A stretch of DNA of 64,000 nucleotides from Pseudomonas sp. v388. GTDB lineage: Bacteria; Pseudomonadota; Gammaproteobacteria; Pseudomonadales; Pseudomonadaceae. Position 1 is the stretch's first letter, and every line of letters starts with the position of its first letter. Under the pieces are notes generated by a model. That model ran no database searches. It saw only the letters and a program-made list of their open reading frames with translations, and was not told where the DNA came from. The translations under genes and the position numbers were made by a program. Location: positions 284,449 to 348,448 of the forward strand of contig NZ_RHQN01000007.1 of the NCBI RefSeq assembly GCF_003935425.1. The letters are read 5' to 3'. This document shows, in pieces, positions 53,416 through 62,253 of the stretch.

Positions 53416-53868
53416 TTATCTTGTTTCTCCGGACTGAAGATAAGGAAGCCAGTCATCGACACATCTCGACAGATGATCAAAGGTCTGTTCAAAGGCTGAC
53501 TTGGGTCGCCGATAGGGGTCGGCTATTTCGGACGGGTGTTGCCATTGGCCGATCAAAAACGTTTTGCCGCGCGCTTCGGGCGCCAGCTGGAAAATATTCA
53601 CCAGATGCGCCTGCTCCATGAGCAGGATCAGCTCGGCCTGGCGCAGCAGCCCTCGATCCACGCGCCGCGCCGCATGGGAGCGCATCGGCACCTGATGCGC
53701 CTGCAACACCTCTTGGGCGAAGCGGTCCATCGGGGTGCCGGGAACCGCGCCGATCCCGGCCGAATGCACCCGGACGCCGGACGCCTTGAGCCGATGACGC
53801 AGCAGCGCTTCAGCCATCGGGCTGCGACAGATGTTGCCGATGCAGACCACCAGTACGTCACTGAACAT
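53416..53868 (-). CDS. Low-molecular-weight protein tyrosine phosphatase, Wzb type
   Basis: The 150-residue enzyme removes phosphate from the Wzc tyrosine cluster. It has the P-loop VCIGNICRS (Cys-x5-Arg) close to the N-terminus and the general acid Asp in the IADPYRRPKSAFEQ loop. It overlaps the end of the GT2 gene by 11 bp and its stop abuts the Wzc start, so its partner is clear. Length is normal for the family. Confidence 0.92.
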   Translation of the reverse strand: MFSDVLVVCIGNICRSPMAEALLRHRLKASGVRVHSAGIGAVPGTPMDRFAQEVLQAHQVPMRSHAARRVDRGLLRQAELILLMEQAHLVNIFQLAPEARGKTFLIGQWQHPSEIADPYRRPKSAFEQTFDHLSRCVDDWLPYLQSGETR

Positions 53869-54793
53869 GGGGTCTGCCGACCACCGACATCAGACGCCTG
53901 CTCAGGTTGACGGTGAAGTTGCGCGCCACCATCAGCAGGGTCTGGATCTTGTGCCTGGGCGCCAGCGCCGACAGCGACAGCTCGACCGCTTGCATCAGGA
54001 AGTATTCGTACAACTCCTGATTGCCCAGGCGGTTGTAGTAGTTGGCCAGGCTGGAGCAGGTTTGCAGGCTCATGTGCAATTTGCGTTTGTCGCTGCGCAT
54101 GGAAAAAATCCCGCCGGGGTGCAGGCGATACGCCGCCGGCTTGATCTCGGCCATGAACTTGCCCTTGCCGTGGGCGCCGAGCAGCGACCACCAGCACAGG
54201 TCGTTGAGCGGCGCGACTTCCATCTGCAACTCCGGCGGCATACTGCAGAACAGATTGCGAAAGCAGGTGGTCAGGGTCGAAATCGGCCGGGCCTTTTGCA
54301 GCTCGAGCGCGGTGGCATCGCCACGCAACTTGCCTTGCAACTGCACGCCGTACTGACCGTTGGCATCGAAGGCGATGGCGTCGTGGTAGGTCAGCACGTA
54401 GTCAGGGTGGCTTTCGAGAAAGTCCACTTGCAGCTGCAGTTTGCGCGGGTCGGTCCAGTAGTCGTCCGCTTCGCAGTAGGCGATGTAGCGTCCACGCGCC
54501 TTGGCAAACAGGTTGGGTACGCAGGGCTTGCCCAGGCGGTACTGGTTAACCTGTTGGTAGAACGGGCGGATGATGTCCGGATGGCGCTCGGCGTACTGGG
54601 CGATGATGCGTGCCGTGTTGTCGGTGGACGCATCATCGTTGATCAGGATTTCGTAGCTGAAGCTGGTCTGCTGGGACAGGAAACCGTCCAGCGTCTGGGC
54701 GACGAACGCTTCCTGGTTGTAGGCCGGGCACACGATGCTCAGCAGCGGCGGTTGCGGCGGGCGTTTGCTTGCGATAGTTGCAGTGGCATCCAT
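53858..54793 (-). CDS. Glycosyltransferase family 2
   Basis: The 311-residue GT-A enzyme has PLLSIVCPAYNQEAFVAQTL at the N-terminus, the donor-binding ILINDDASTDNTARI, and the DXD-type YCEADDYWTDPRKL. The C-terminal part is less conserved and may bind the acceptor. The start at 54793 lies 3 bp after the Wzx stop. Donor and linkage are unknown. Confidence 0.88.
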   Translation of the reverse strand: MDATATIASKRPPQPPLLSIVCPAYNQEAFVAQTLDGFLSQQTSFSYEILINDDASTDNTARIIAQYAERHPDIIRPFYQQVNQYRLGKPCVPNLFAKARGRYIAYCEADDYWTDPRKLQLQVDFLESHPDYVLTYHDAIAFDANGQYGVQLQGKLRGDATALELQKARPISTLTTCFRNLFCSMPPELQMEVAPLNDLCWWSLLGAHGKGKFMAEIKPAAYRLHPGGIFSMRSDKRKLHMSLQTCSSLANYYNRLGNQELYEYFLMQAVELSLSALAPRHKIQTLLMVARNFTVNLSRRLMSVVGRPHVQ

Positions 54794-54796
54794 GGC

Positions 54797-56302
54797 TCAG
54801 GTACTCGGTTTGATGTAGATCTTCAGGGCCAGAGGCTTGTAACTCGCCGCGACCAGCAACAGGGTGATCAGGCCGCCGGCTGCCAGCCCCAGCAACACGC
54901 TGGCCCGGCTCTGGCCGGCGATCAGGTGCAGGACCGGTGTGCTGACCACTGCGCCGACGGCAGTCATGGCGATGATGCGCAGCACATCGCGCAACCACTG
55001 CCCGTGGATGCCCGGCGCCAGGCGTTGATGCACGATCATCGGCCATACCGCGAACGACACGGCACGCAGGAAAAACCAGGCCAGTGCGGCGCCATAGGCT
55101 CCTTGATAACGAATGGCCAGAATCATCACCGGCACGGTGATCAGCGCGGAAATCACGCTGTACCAGACATGCAGGCGCATCTGCCCGTAGGCGTATTGCA
55201 GATAGAACTGAAATGCGCTGGCCGCCATGATCGCGCTGCCCAGCGCGTACCACGGCAGCACCGAGCGGCTCCACTGCGCTGCGGCCTGATCGCCCGTCCA
55301 GGCATAAATCAGCGGCTCGGCATGCATGGCGACGATGGCGGCCAGCGGGAACAGAAAGGTGCAGGTGAACCGGTTGGCCTGCAGGAACAGCGACTGCATG
55401 TCCTGATGGCGACCTTCGGCGATCAAGACCGTCAACCGTGGCAGCAGCGCCTGGACCAGCGGGTTGGTCAGCATCAGGATGCCGGTGGTGATCAACGCCA
55501 CCAGCGAGAAGTAGCCGTACTGGTCCAACGGCAGCTGCTCGGACAACAGCACTTTGTCCAACTGGGTCAGCACGATCCACAGCACGGCGGTCAGCGACAT
55601 GCTGGCGGCGAAGGGCAGGATCGGCTTGACCAGCTGCCAGTCGAAGCCGGTCAGCCAGCGACCGGCCGGCATCTGCCGCCAGGCGCGGACAGCGAATATC
55701 AGGGTTTCGATCAAGCCGATCAGCACCTGGAATTCGAAGAAATCCTGCGGGTCCTGGGAATACAGGCTGACCAGCAACAGGCCGCCGAAATAGCGCAGCG
55801 TGGCGATGAACACATTGACGCCGTTGAGCCAGCCGTGTTGTTCCAACCCTTGGATGCCACTCTTGTAAAGCGTCGAATACAACCGCAGGGCAACCACCGC
55901 CCCCATCAGGCCGATGCAGTTGATCAAGGTCTGCGGTTCCAGTGCCTGAGCGTTCAGCCAATGCACGGCGATCCACGGGCTGGCAAGGTAGATCCCGATA
56001 CAGGCTGCGCCCGCCAGCGGCAGGAAAATGATCTCGAACGAGCGCAACAGGCGACCCAGGTTGCGCCGCGCCGCAGGTTCGCCCTGCTGATGGGCCACAG
56101 CGCGCACCAGGCTGGGTGACAGCCCGGCATCGAGCAATTGCAGCCAGGCTTGCATGACCGCGAAAAAACCGATCAGGCCGTAGGCCTCGGCCCCCAGATG
56201 CACCAGATAGAACGGCATGATCAGAATGCCCACCAGCAGGACATAAGCCTGCCCGAGGTAATTCAGGGCCGTATTGCGGATGACGGACGCTTTATTGGGC
56301 AT
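54797..56302 (-). CDS. Wzx-type lipid-linked repeat flippase
   Basis: The 501-residue membrane protein has about 14 helices and belongs to the PST/MOP flippase family. It opens ASVIRNTALNYLGQAYVLLVGI, with DAGLSPSLVRAVAHQQGEP in the second helix pair. It would move undecaprenyl-linked repeats to the periplasmic face. It lies between the DegT aminotransferase gene (4-bp gap) and the GT2. A Wzy polymerase to use the flipped units was not found in the operon. Confidence 0.9.
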   Translation of the reverse strand: MPNKASVIRNTALNYLGQAYVLLVGILIMPFYLVHLGAEAYGLIGFFAVMQAWLQLLDAGLSPSLVRAVAHQQGEPAARRNLGRLLRSFEIIFLPLAGAACIGIYLASPWIAVHWLNAQALEPQTLINCIGLMGAVVALRLYSTLYKSGIQGLEQHGWLNGVNVFIATLRYFGGLLLVSLYSQDPQDFFEFQVLIGLIETLIFAVRAWRQMPAGRWLTGFDWQLVKPILPFAASMSLTAVLWIVLTQLDKVLLSEQLPLDQYGYFSLVALITTGILMLTNPLVQALLPRLTVLIAEGRHQDMQSLFLQANRFTCTFLFPLAAIVAMHAEPLIYAWTGDQAAAQWSRSVLPWYALGSAIMAASAFQFYLQYAYGQMRLHVWYSVISALITVPVMILAIRYQGAYGAALAWFFLRAVSFAVWPMIVHQRLAPGIHGQWLRDVLRIIAMTAVGAVVSTPVLHLIAGQSRASVLLGLAAGGLITLLLVAASYKPLALKIYIKPST

Positions 56303-56306
56303 GGCG

Positions 56307-57428
56307 TTATACGACCTGCGCCGGTGCAGGCGCCTGATAGCTCAGGTTATTCAGGCTGCATTCCTCGATCAGCGTGTGGATGACCCGTTCCTGGTCTTCG
56401 GGCTGCAAGCCTGGATAGATCGGCAGGCACAGCACTCGCTCGCTCAGGGCGCGGGAGACCGGCTGCGCGGGTTGCGGTTGCAGATACTCCAGCGTGTCCA
56501 GCGACGGGTAGAAGTAACGGCGCGGGTTGATGCCGCGGGCGTTGAGTGCGGTGCGGGCCTGCAACAGCTGCTGCTCATCGCTCAGGGCAACCGGGTAATA
56601 ACTGTGGTTGAGCTGGCTGTCGGCCTCGGGCTGTTGCAGATCCAGATAGTTTTCCAGCCGCGAGGTATAGCGGTGGGCGATCTCGGCCCGTTCCTCGAGG
56701 ATGTTCTCGATATTGTCGAGAATGCACAGGCCCATGGCCGCGGAAAACTCGTTGAGCTTGGCGTTGATGCCGATGCTGTCGATCTTGTCGACGCCGGAAA
56801 TGCCGAAGTTGCACAACAGGTAGGCGCGCCGCGCCAGTTCGTCATCGTTGGTGATGATCGCGCCGCCTTCGATGGTGTGAAACAGCTTGGTGGCGTGGAA
56901 GCTCAGGGTGCTGATGTCGCCCCGGTTGAGCACCGACTGGCCGCCCTGGCGCACCGCGAAGGCATGGGCGCCGTCGTAGACCACCTTGAGGTTGCGCTTG
57001 CGAGCGATCTGGTCGATGGCGTCCACGGCGCAAGGGTTGCCGAATACATGGGTGCCGACGATGGCCGTGGTGTCTTCTTCGATCCGGCTTTCGATGTTCT
57101 GGGGCGAGATGTTCCAGGTCAGCGGGTCGATGTCGGCAAAGATCGGGCGGATCCCTTCCCACTGCAAGGAACTGGTGGTGGCCACGAAGCTGAACGGGGT
57201 AGTCACCGCGCTGCCGGTCAGGCCCAGCGCCCGATAGGCGACCTGCAGTGCCAGGGTGCCGTTATTGGTCAGGATAATGTGCCGGACCCCCAGGTAATCC
57301 TTGAGCCGGTCCTGCAGTTCGCCCACCAGCGGACCGTGATTGGTCAGCCAGCCACGCGCGTAAATGCCTTCGACATAGCGCTGGAACTTGTCGATATCGC
57401 CCAGGTAAGTCTTGGTTACGTTGATCAT
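56307..57428 (-). CDS. DegT/DnrJ/EryC1 PLP-dependent sugar aminotransferase
   Basis: The 373-residue fold-type I enzyme has GLTGSAVTTPFSFVATTSSL, Asp152 (VVYDGAHAFAV) that contacts the pyridoxal nitrogen, and the Schiff-base Lys181 in FHATKLFHTIEGGAI. It would transfer an amino group to a keto nucleotide-sugar (3-amino or 4-amino 6-deoxy type, as FdtB, QdtB or VioA). AAGGAGG precedes ATG 57428. No nucleotide-sugar dehydratase is in the operon, so the keto-sugar must come from genes elsewhere, such as rml. Confidence 0.88.
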   Translation of the reverse strand: MINVTKTYLGDIDKFQRYVEGIYARGWLTNHGPLVGELQDRLKDYLGVRHIILTNNGTLALQVAYRALGLTGSAVTTPFSFVATTSSLQWEGIRPIFADIDPLTWNISPQNIESRIEEDTTAIVGTHVFGNPCAVDAIDQIARKRNLKVVYDGAHAFAVRQGGQSVLNRGDISTLSFHATKLFHTIEGGAIITNDDELARRAYLLCNFGISGVDKIDSIGINAKLNEFSAAMGLCILDNIENILEERAEIAHRYTSRLENYLDLQQPEADSQLNHSYYPVALSDEQQLLQARTALNARGINPRRYFYPSLDTLEYLQPQPAQPVSRALSERVLCLPIYPGLQPEDQERVIHTLIEECSLNNLSYQAPAPAQVV

Positions 57429-57472
57429 CGAAGCCTCCTTGTCTGCGTTGAATCGATATGGCCAGTCAGGCG

Positions 57473-58267
57473 TCATGGCTGCTGGCGGGGTGTGGTTTCG
57501 GGAGGCGCAATGTTGGTGCGGGCGCTGCGGCGTGCCGCGCGTCGCTGGTTGATCCCCAGAATCACGCGGGTGGCGGTGCTGCCACTGTGGGGATCGCCGT
57601 AATGCAGGATCGCGGTTGCGCGCTTGAGCCCGGCGCTGCAGGGCTGGTTGGCGTGCAGGGTCCGGTATCCCCAGAACAGATAGATATCGCCGGGTTTAAG
57701 CTTGAGCACGCGCGGCTTGGCCCAGCCTTTGTCGATGGCCTGACAGGTCACCCAGCGTCCCAGGCGGTTCTGCATCACCGATTTTTCGATGACGTTGAAC
57801 ACGACGTTGCTGCGGACCTTGCGCAGGTTGGGAAACAGCATCAGGTCGCCGCACTCCTGGCCTTCCTGCGGGATGTAGATAGGGATCAGTGCGGTGACCA
57901 GGCTGGCGTCATAGTGGAAGCAGTTGGACTCGCGCCGGCCTATGTCGCCTTGAACGCAGCGCAGGACCGGGAATATCTGGCTGCTGGAGCTGGTGCGACC
58001 CGCTGCATGGCGGAACAGACCGGCCAGTAACTGCTTGATTGCCGAATCTGCCCACAGGCTTGCCAGCAGGCTCTCGGCCAGGGCCGTTTCGCCGTGGTAG
58101 GCAAAATACTCGCCCGGATGGTGGGCGGCCCGGCTGTCAGTGAACGCACGCAGTTGCTCCAGGTCGGCGGGACTCAGGGCATCTTCCAGGCGGGCGAAAC
58201 CGTGGGTATCGATATCTCTTGCGAAATCTTGGATTTGCTGCGGACTGAACTCGGACGGAATGGGCAT
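57473..58267 (-). CDS. PhyH family Fe(II)/2-oxoglutarate dioxygenase
   Basis: The 264-residue protein is the first gene of the operon. The iron ligands are His118, Asp120 (FHYDASL) and His205 (LHANQP), and Arg216 is placed to bind 2-oxoglutarate. The family hydroxylates many small molecules. In an EPS locus it might modify a sugar or a lipid-linked precursor, which is inference. It lies just after the ops-containing leader. The start at 58267 was the longest supported in-frame ATG. Confidence 0.84.
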   Translation of the reverse strand: MPIPSEFSPQQIQDFARDIDTHGFARLEDALSPADLEQLRAFTDSRAAHHPGEYFAYHGETALAESLLASLWADSAIKQLLAGLFRHAAGRTSSSSQIFPVLRCVQGDIGRRESNCFHYDASLVTALIPIYIPQEGQECGDLMLFPNLRKVRSNVVFNVIEKSVMQNRLGRWVTCQAIDKGWAKPRVLKLKPGDIYLFWGYRTLHANQPCSAGLKRATAILHYGDPHSGSTATRVILGINQRRAARRSARTNIAPPETTPRQQP

Positions 58268-58347
58268 TCAGTTACACCTCGGGGCGTGAGAGGCGAAAAA
58301 CCAAAAGCGATACTGCTGCCTGGTATATGGGTCAGCTTGAAGCTCGG

Positions 58348-58360
58348 GCACGCTACCGCC
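58348..58360 (-). promoter_or_regulatory. ops element (RfaH recruitment site)
   Basis: The minus strand reads GGCGGTAGCGTGC, identical to the E. coli ops element. It is 81 bp upstream of the first gene of the operon, in the correct orientation. Upstream of it, GGTAGC (58399-58404) and AGCCTGG (58375-58381) resemble the other parts of the JUMPstart consensus. Confidence 0.9.
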
Positions 58361-59129
58361 CGAATCGCTCGGATCCAGGCTGGTGCATCGGTTTGGTTGC
58401 TACCCACGACAGCGTCATGAACCTGTACTGCATGGCCCGGTTTGCTTCAGACAAAGCTACCGCCACACCGAACGTATCGGTCATTCAGCAATTCAGAGAG
58501 TCAACAGACATCCACCGGCGCAAATAAAGCACCGTGGATACAACTAACATCGAGGGCACAACGGAAAGGGGTCACGGCTGACAACTACCTGCGCATTGCT
58601 CTTCGGCAGTGGCGTACAGGCCAGGAGGTGTCTGACACGCATATATATTGGTGGCGCGTGGGATTCTGTCAAATTATTTCGTCAGCTTTCTGTTAAGTTT
58701 TTGATAAATGGTTTCATCGCTTTTCTAAGTCATTGATTTACAACACAGTCAAAAAAATACCACTTGCCCGTAGGCGCCCCGATGACGTTTTTCAGGCGGT
58801 TTTACAAGTTTTCAGTGTTATGGCCGTGTGTCGCTTTGATGATCAGTAGTGTGCCCGACGTGCGCAAACGGAAGTCTGAATAGCGTGATGCTCGGCGTGC
58901 GGACAGAGCGTTATCGAGACTTGCAATTACCTTGAAATCCGGCATGTACTGACGGTCGGCCATTTTTCGGATATCCAATGTATTGTCAGTCCACCGCGGC
59001 GGCTCATCCATTATTGGTCTCGTTGACTGACCAGAATGTTTCCGTTATCGGACGGAAGGATGAACGAACCACACTGTTTACAAGGCCGTATATACCTCCA
59101 AGATATATATAAATATCCATTGATAATAT

Positions 59130-59143
59130 TTGGTTCTAACCAA
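59130..59143. promoter_or_regulatory. Dyad upstream of the cysteine desulfurase gene
   Basis: TTGGTT-CT-AACCAA has perfect 6-bp arms around a 2-bp centre. It lies 60 bp before the ATG, next to AT-rich DNA, and is suited to an operator. The binding protein is unknown. Confidence 0.45.
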
Positions 59144-59203
59144 GATCGTGCATGATAGGCCTGCGACCAGGCTGCCAAGGCTCGGACAGTTGAGAGAGAA
59201 GCC

Positions 59204-60376
59204 ATGAATACCACTGCGCTGTACTTTGACTACGCTGCAACCACGCCTGTGGACGAGCGTGTGATCCCGGTCATGATCGAGTGCCTGGGGGTTTCGGCCA
59301 ACTTCGGTAACCCCGCATCCAGCTCTCATGGCTATGGGCGTGATGCCCGTGCTGCCGTCGAGCAGGCTCGTGCGCAGGTGGCGAGACTGATCGGCGCGCA
59401 GGCCGGGCAGATTGTCTGGACTTCGGGAGCAACCGAGTCGAACAACCTGGCACTCAAGGGTGCCGCGCAGGCCCGCCGTCGCAGTGTCGGTGGCGGGCAT
59501 GTCATCACCAGCCAGATTGAACACAAGGCCATCCTCGACACTGCCCGACAACTGGAGCTGGACGGGTTCGACGTCACCTACCTGGCGCCGGATGCCGATG
59601 GCCTGATCAGCCCCGCTGCGGTGCGCGACGCGTTACGAGACGACACCTTCCTGGTCTCGCTGATGGTGGTGAACAATGAATTGGGTACGGTCACCGATAT
59701 CGCGGCCATCGGCACCGTGGTACGCGAGCATGGTGCCTTGTTTCACGTCGACGCCGCGCAGGGCGCCGGCAAGCTGCCGATCAATCTGTCCGGACTGGCC
59801 GTCGACCTGATGTCGCTGTCGGCCCACAAGATCTACGGCCCCAAGGGCATCGGCGCACTGTATGTCGGGCCGCGTGCCGAGCAGCGTGTGCTGGCGCAGA
59901 TTCACGGTGGCGGCCACGAACTGGGCTTGCGCTCCGGAACCCTGGCGACTCACCAGATCGCCGGGATGGGCAAAGCCTTCGAGATTGCTGCCGACACCCT
60001 GGCACCTGAGGCACTGCACATTGAGCGGCTCAATCGCCGGCTGGTGGAACATCTGTCGCAGATTCCCGGGGTCCGGATCAACGGCAGCGTCACTCGGCGC
60101 ATTCCCCACACGCTGAGCCTGACCTTTACTCAAGGTGTGCTTGATATCGGCGCGTTGAGCCATGGCCTGGCCTTCTCATCCACGTCGGCCTGCAACTCGG
60201 CCAGCAATGCGCCTTCGCATGTATTACTGGCGCTGGGCCACACGGCCCAGGCCGCCGCTCAAACGATTCGTCTGAGCCTGGGCCGCTACACGCTGGAAGC
60301 CGATATCGACCGTGCCGCCGAACTGATTCGCGCTGCGGTGAAGGCACCGGCTTTCTGGGCGGTTGCTCAGTCGTGA
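59204..60376 (+). CDS. Cysteine desulfurase family protein (NifS/IscS-like)
   Basis: The 390-residue PLP enzyme removes sulfur from cysteine to supply Fe-S clusters or thio-modifications. It begins LYFDYAATTPVDERVIP, has His107, the PLP lysine Lys209 in LSLSAHKIYGPKGIGALYVG, and the active-site Cys330 in ACNSASNAPSHVL. No isc or suf partner lies beside it, so it is a stand-alone paralogue, perhaps serving a specific thiolation. GAGAGAAG precedes ATG 59204. Confidence 0.88.
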   Translation: MNTTALYFDYAATTPVDERVIPVMIECLGVSANFGNPASSSHGYGRDARAAVEQARAQVARLIGAQAGQIVWTSGATESNNLALKGAAQARRRSVGGGHVITSQIEHKAILDTARQLELDGFDVTYLAPDADGLISPAAVRDALRDDTFLVSLMVVNNELGTVTDIAAIGTVVREHGALFHVDAAQGAGKLPINLSGLAVDLMSLSAHKIYGPKGIGALYVGPRAEQRVLAQIHGGGHELGLRSGTLATHQIAGMGKAFEIAADTLAPEALHIERLNRRLVEHLSQIPGVRINGSVTRRIPHTLSLTFTQGVLDIGALSHGLAFSSTSACNSASNAPSHVLLALGHTAQAAAQTIRLSLGRYTLEADIDRAAELIRAAVKAPAFWAVAQS

Positions 60377-60391
60377 CAGGTGCTCCATTAT

Positions 60392-60423
60392 CTGACCCGA
60401 CGAAGGGGTAAATTTCGGGTCAG
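60392..60423 (+). repeat. Inverted repeat before the aminopeptidase gene
   Basis: CTGACCCG (60392-60399) and CGGGTCAG (60416-60423) are perfect 8-bp arms around 16 bp. The second arm ends one base before the AGGAG ribosome site at 60425-60429, so the stem could affect initiation. No U-run follows. Confidence 0.5.
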
Positions 60424-60434
60424 CAGGAGAATCG

Positions 60435-62243
60435 ATGATTACGCAATCCAAAACCGGTGCAGTGGCGGCCGAACGTCTGGCGCAAGCGCGCGCCCTCATG
60501 AGCCGGGAACGGATCGACGCGTACCTCGTACCGTCGGCTGACCCTCATTTATCCGAGTATCTGCCAGGCTACTGGCAGGGCCGCCAATGGTTGTCCGGCT
60601 TTCAGGGGTCGGTGGGAACGCTGATCATCACTCCGGATTTCGCAGGTATCTGGGCAGACAGCCGGTACTGGGAGCAGGCGACCAAGGAGCTGGCCGGCAG
60701 CGGCATCGAGCTGGTCAAGCTGCAACCCGGCCAGCAAGGGCCGCTGGAGTGGCTTGCCGAACAGTCGCGGGCAGAAACCGTGGTGGCGGTCGATGGTGCC
60801 GTGCTCGCCGTGGCCTCTTCTCGGACCCTGGCCAGCGAGCTGTACGCCCGCGGCGCCAGGCTGCGTACCGACATGGATCTGCTCACCGAATTGTGGGCAG
60901 ACCGTCCGGCGCTGCCGGTCAATCCGATTTTCGAGCACCGCGCGCCGCAAGCCTCGGTTACCCGGGTCGAGAAGCTCGCCCGTTTGCGCCAGACCATGAC
61001 CGAGCGCGCAGCCGACTGGCATTTCATCGCCACCCTGGATGACATCGCCTGGCTCTTCAATCTGCGCGGTTCCGATGTCTCCTACAATCCGGTATTCATT
61101 TCCTTTGCATTGATCGGTCCGCACAGCGTGACCTTGTTCGTCGACTCGAAAAAGGTCAGCGATGAGGTACGCCGCAGTCTCGAACAGGACGGCGTCATCC
61201 TGCTGGAGTACACCCAGGTCGGCGCGGCGTTGCGGGCAGTGCCTCGCGAGGCGCGAATGCTCATCGACCCGGCCCGCGTCACATGCGGCCTGCTCGATTA
61301 CCTGGGCAGTGAAGTGACGCTGGTCGAAGGTTTGAACCCGACCACGCTGTTCAAATCCTGCAAGACCGACACCGATGCCCAGCACATTCGTCAGGCCATG
61401 GAACAGGATGGGGCGGCGCTGTGCGAGTTCTTCGCCTGGCTGGACAGCGCGTCGGGCAAGGAACCCATCAGCGAGCTGACCATCGATGAAAAACTTACCC
61501 AGGCCCGTGAACGGCGGCCGGGATACGTATCACCGAGTTTTGCGACGATTGCCGGTTTCAATGCCAATGGGGCAATGCCTCACTATCGCGCGACCGAAGC
61601 CGAACACGCGCAAATAGAAGGCGACGGTCTGTTGTTGATCGACTCCGGAGGCCAGTACCTGGGTGGTACCACCGATATCACTCGTATGGTGGCGGTCGGA
61701 ACCCCCAGCGCCGAACAGAAGCAGGACTGCACCCGGGTTCTCAAGGGCGTTATTGCGCTGTCCCGCGCGCAGTTTCCCAACGGTATCCTGTCGCCGCTGC
61801 TGGACGCCATTGCGCGCGCGCCGATCTGGGCCGACAGCGTCAACTACGGACATGGCACCGGGCATGGCGTCGGATACTTCCTCAACGTGCATGAAGGCCC
61901 CCAAGTCATCGCCTATCAGGCCGCGCCTGCGCCACACACGGCCATGCGTGCTGGCATGATCACGTCTATCGAACCGGGAACCTACCGTCCGGGCCGCTGG
62001 GGAGTGCGCATCGAGAACCTGGTCATGAACCAGCCGGCGGGCAACACCGAATTCGGCGAATTTCTGAAGTTCGAAACCCTGACGTTGTGCCCGATCGACA
62101 CTCGCTGCCTGGAGGTGGCTCTGCTGAGCGAAGAAGAGCGACGCTGGTTGAACGACTACCACGCAGAGGTCAGCGAGCGGCTGGCGCCACTGCTGGAAGG
62201 GGCGGCGCTGGATTGGCTGCAGACCCGCACCGCGCCGATCTGA
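60435..62243 (+). CDS. Xaa-Pro aminopeptidase (M24 family, long form)
   Basis: The 602-residue cytoplasmic metallopeptidase has two creatinase N-terminal domains (MSRERIDAYLVPSADPHLSEYLPGYW) and a C-terminal M24 catalytic domain. Metal ligands are in LIDSGGQYLGGTTDITR (Asp, Asp), HGTGHGVGYF (His), SIEPGTYRPGRWGVR (Glu) and ENLVMN (Glu). The family cleaves X-Pro peptides. AGGAG precedes ATG 60435. It follows the cysteine desulfurase by 58 bp, with a hairpin in the gap. Confidence 0.9.
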   Translation: MITQSKTGAVAAERLAQARALMSRERIDAYLVPSADPHLSEYLPGYWQGRQWLSGFQGSVGTLIITPDFAGIWADSRYWEQATKELAGSGIELVKLQPGQQGPLEWLAEQSRAETVVAVDGAVLAVASSRTLASELYARGARLRTDMDLLTELWADRPALPVNPIFEHRAPQASVTRVEKLARLRQTMTERAADWHFIATLDDIAWLFNLRGSDVSYNPVFISFALIGPHSVTLFVDSKKVSDEVRRSLEQDGVILLEYTQVGAALRAVPREARMLIDPARVTCGLLDYLGSEVTLVEGLNPTTLFKSCKTDTDAQHIRQAMEQDGAALCEFFAWLDSASGKEPISELTIDEKLTQARERRPGYVSPSFATIAGFNANGAMPHYRATEAEHAQIEGDGLLLIDSGGQYLGGTTDITRMVAVGTPSAEQKQDCTRVLKGVIALSRAQFPNGILSPLLDAIARAPIWADSVNYGHGTGHGVGYFLNVHEGPQVIAYQAAPAPHTAMRAGMITSIEPGTYRPGRWGVRIENLVMNQPAGNTEFGEFLKFETLTLCPIDTRCLEVALLSEEERRWLNDYHAEVSERLAPLLEGAALDWLQTRTAPI

Positions 62244-62253
62244 CAAACCTTGG

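Larger units (their letters stand above)
58268..59203. promoter_or_regulatory. Long intergenic region: leader of the EPS operon and upstream region of the desulfurase gene
   Basis: The left half (58268-58750) is the untranslated leader of the EPS operon, with an ops/JUMPstart element at 58348-58404 and AT-rich DNA from about 58640 to 58760. A TTGACT on the minus strand at 58746-58751 could be a -35. The right part contains AT-rich DNA (59100-59135) and a TTGGTT-CT-AACCAA dyad (59130-59143) near the cysteine desulfurase start. Short open frames, for example 58802-59011 on the minus strand, lack ribosome sites and family support. Confidence 0.65.

Noticed and set aside
58802-59214. Two small minus-strand open frames (69 and 67 codons) in the EPS leader region
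   Set aside because: No ribosome site, no recognisable family, and the AT-rich, regulatory nature of the region argues against coding.
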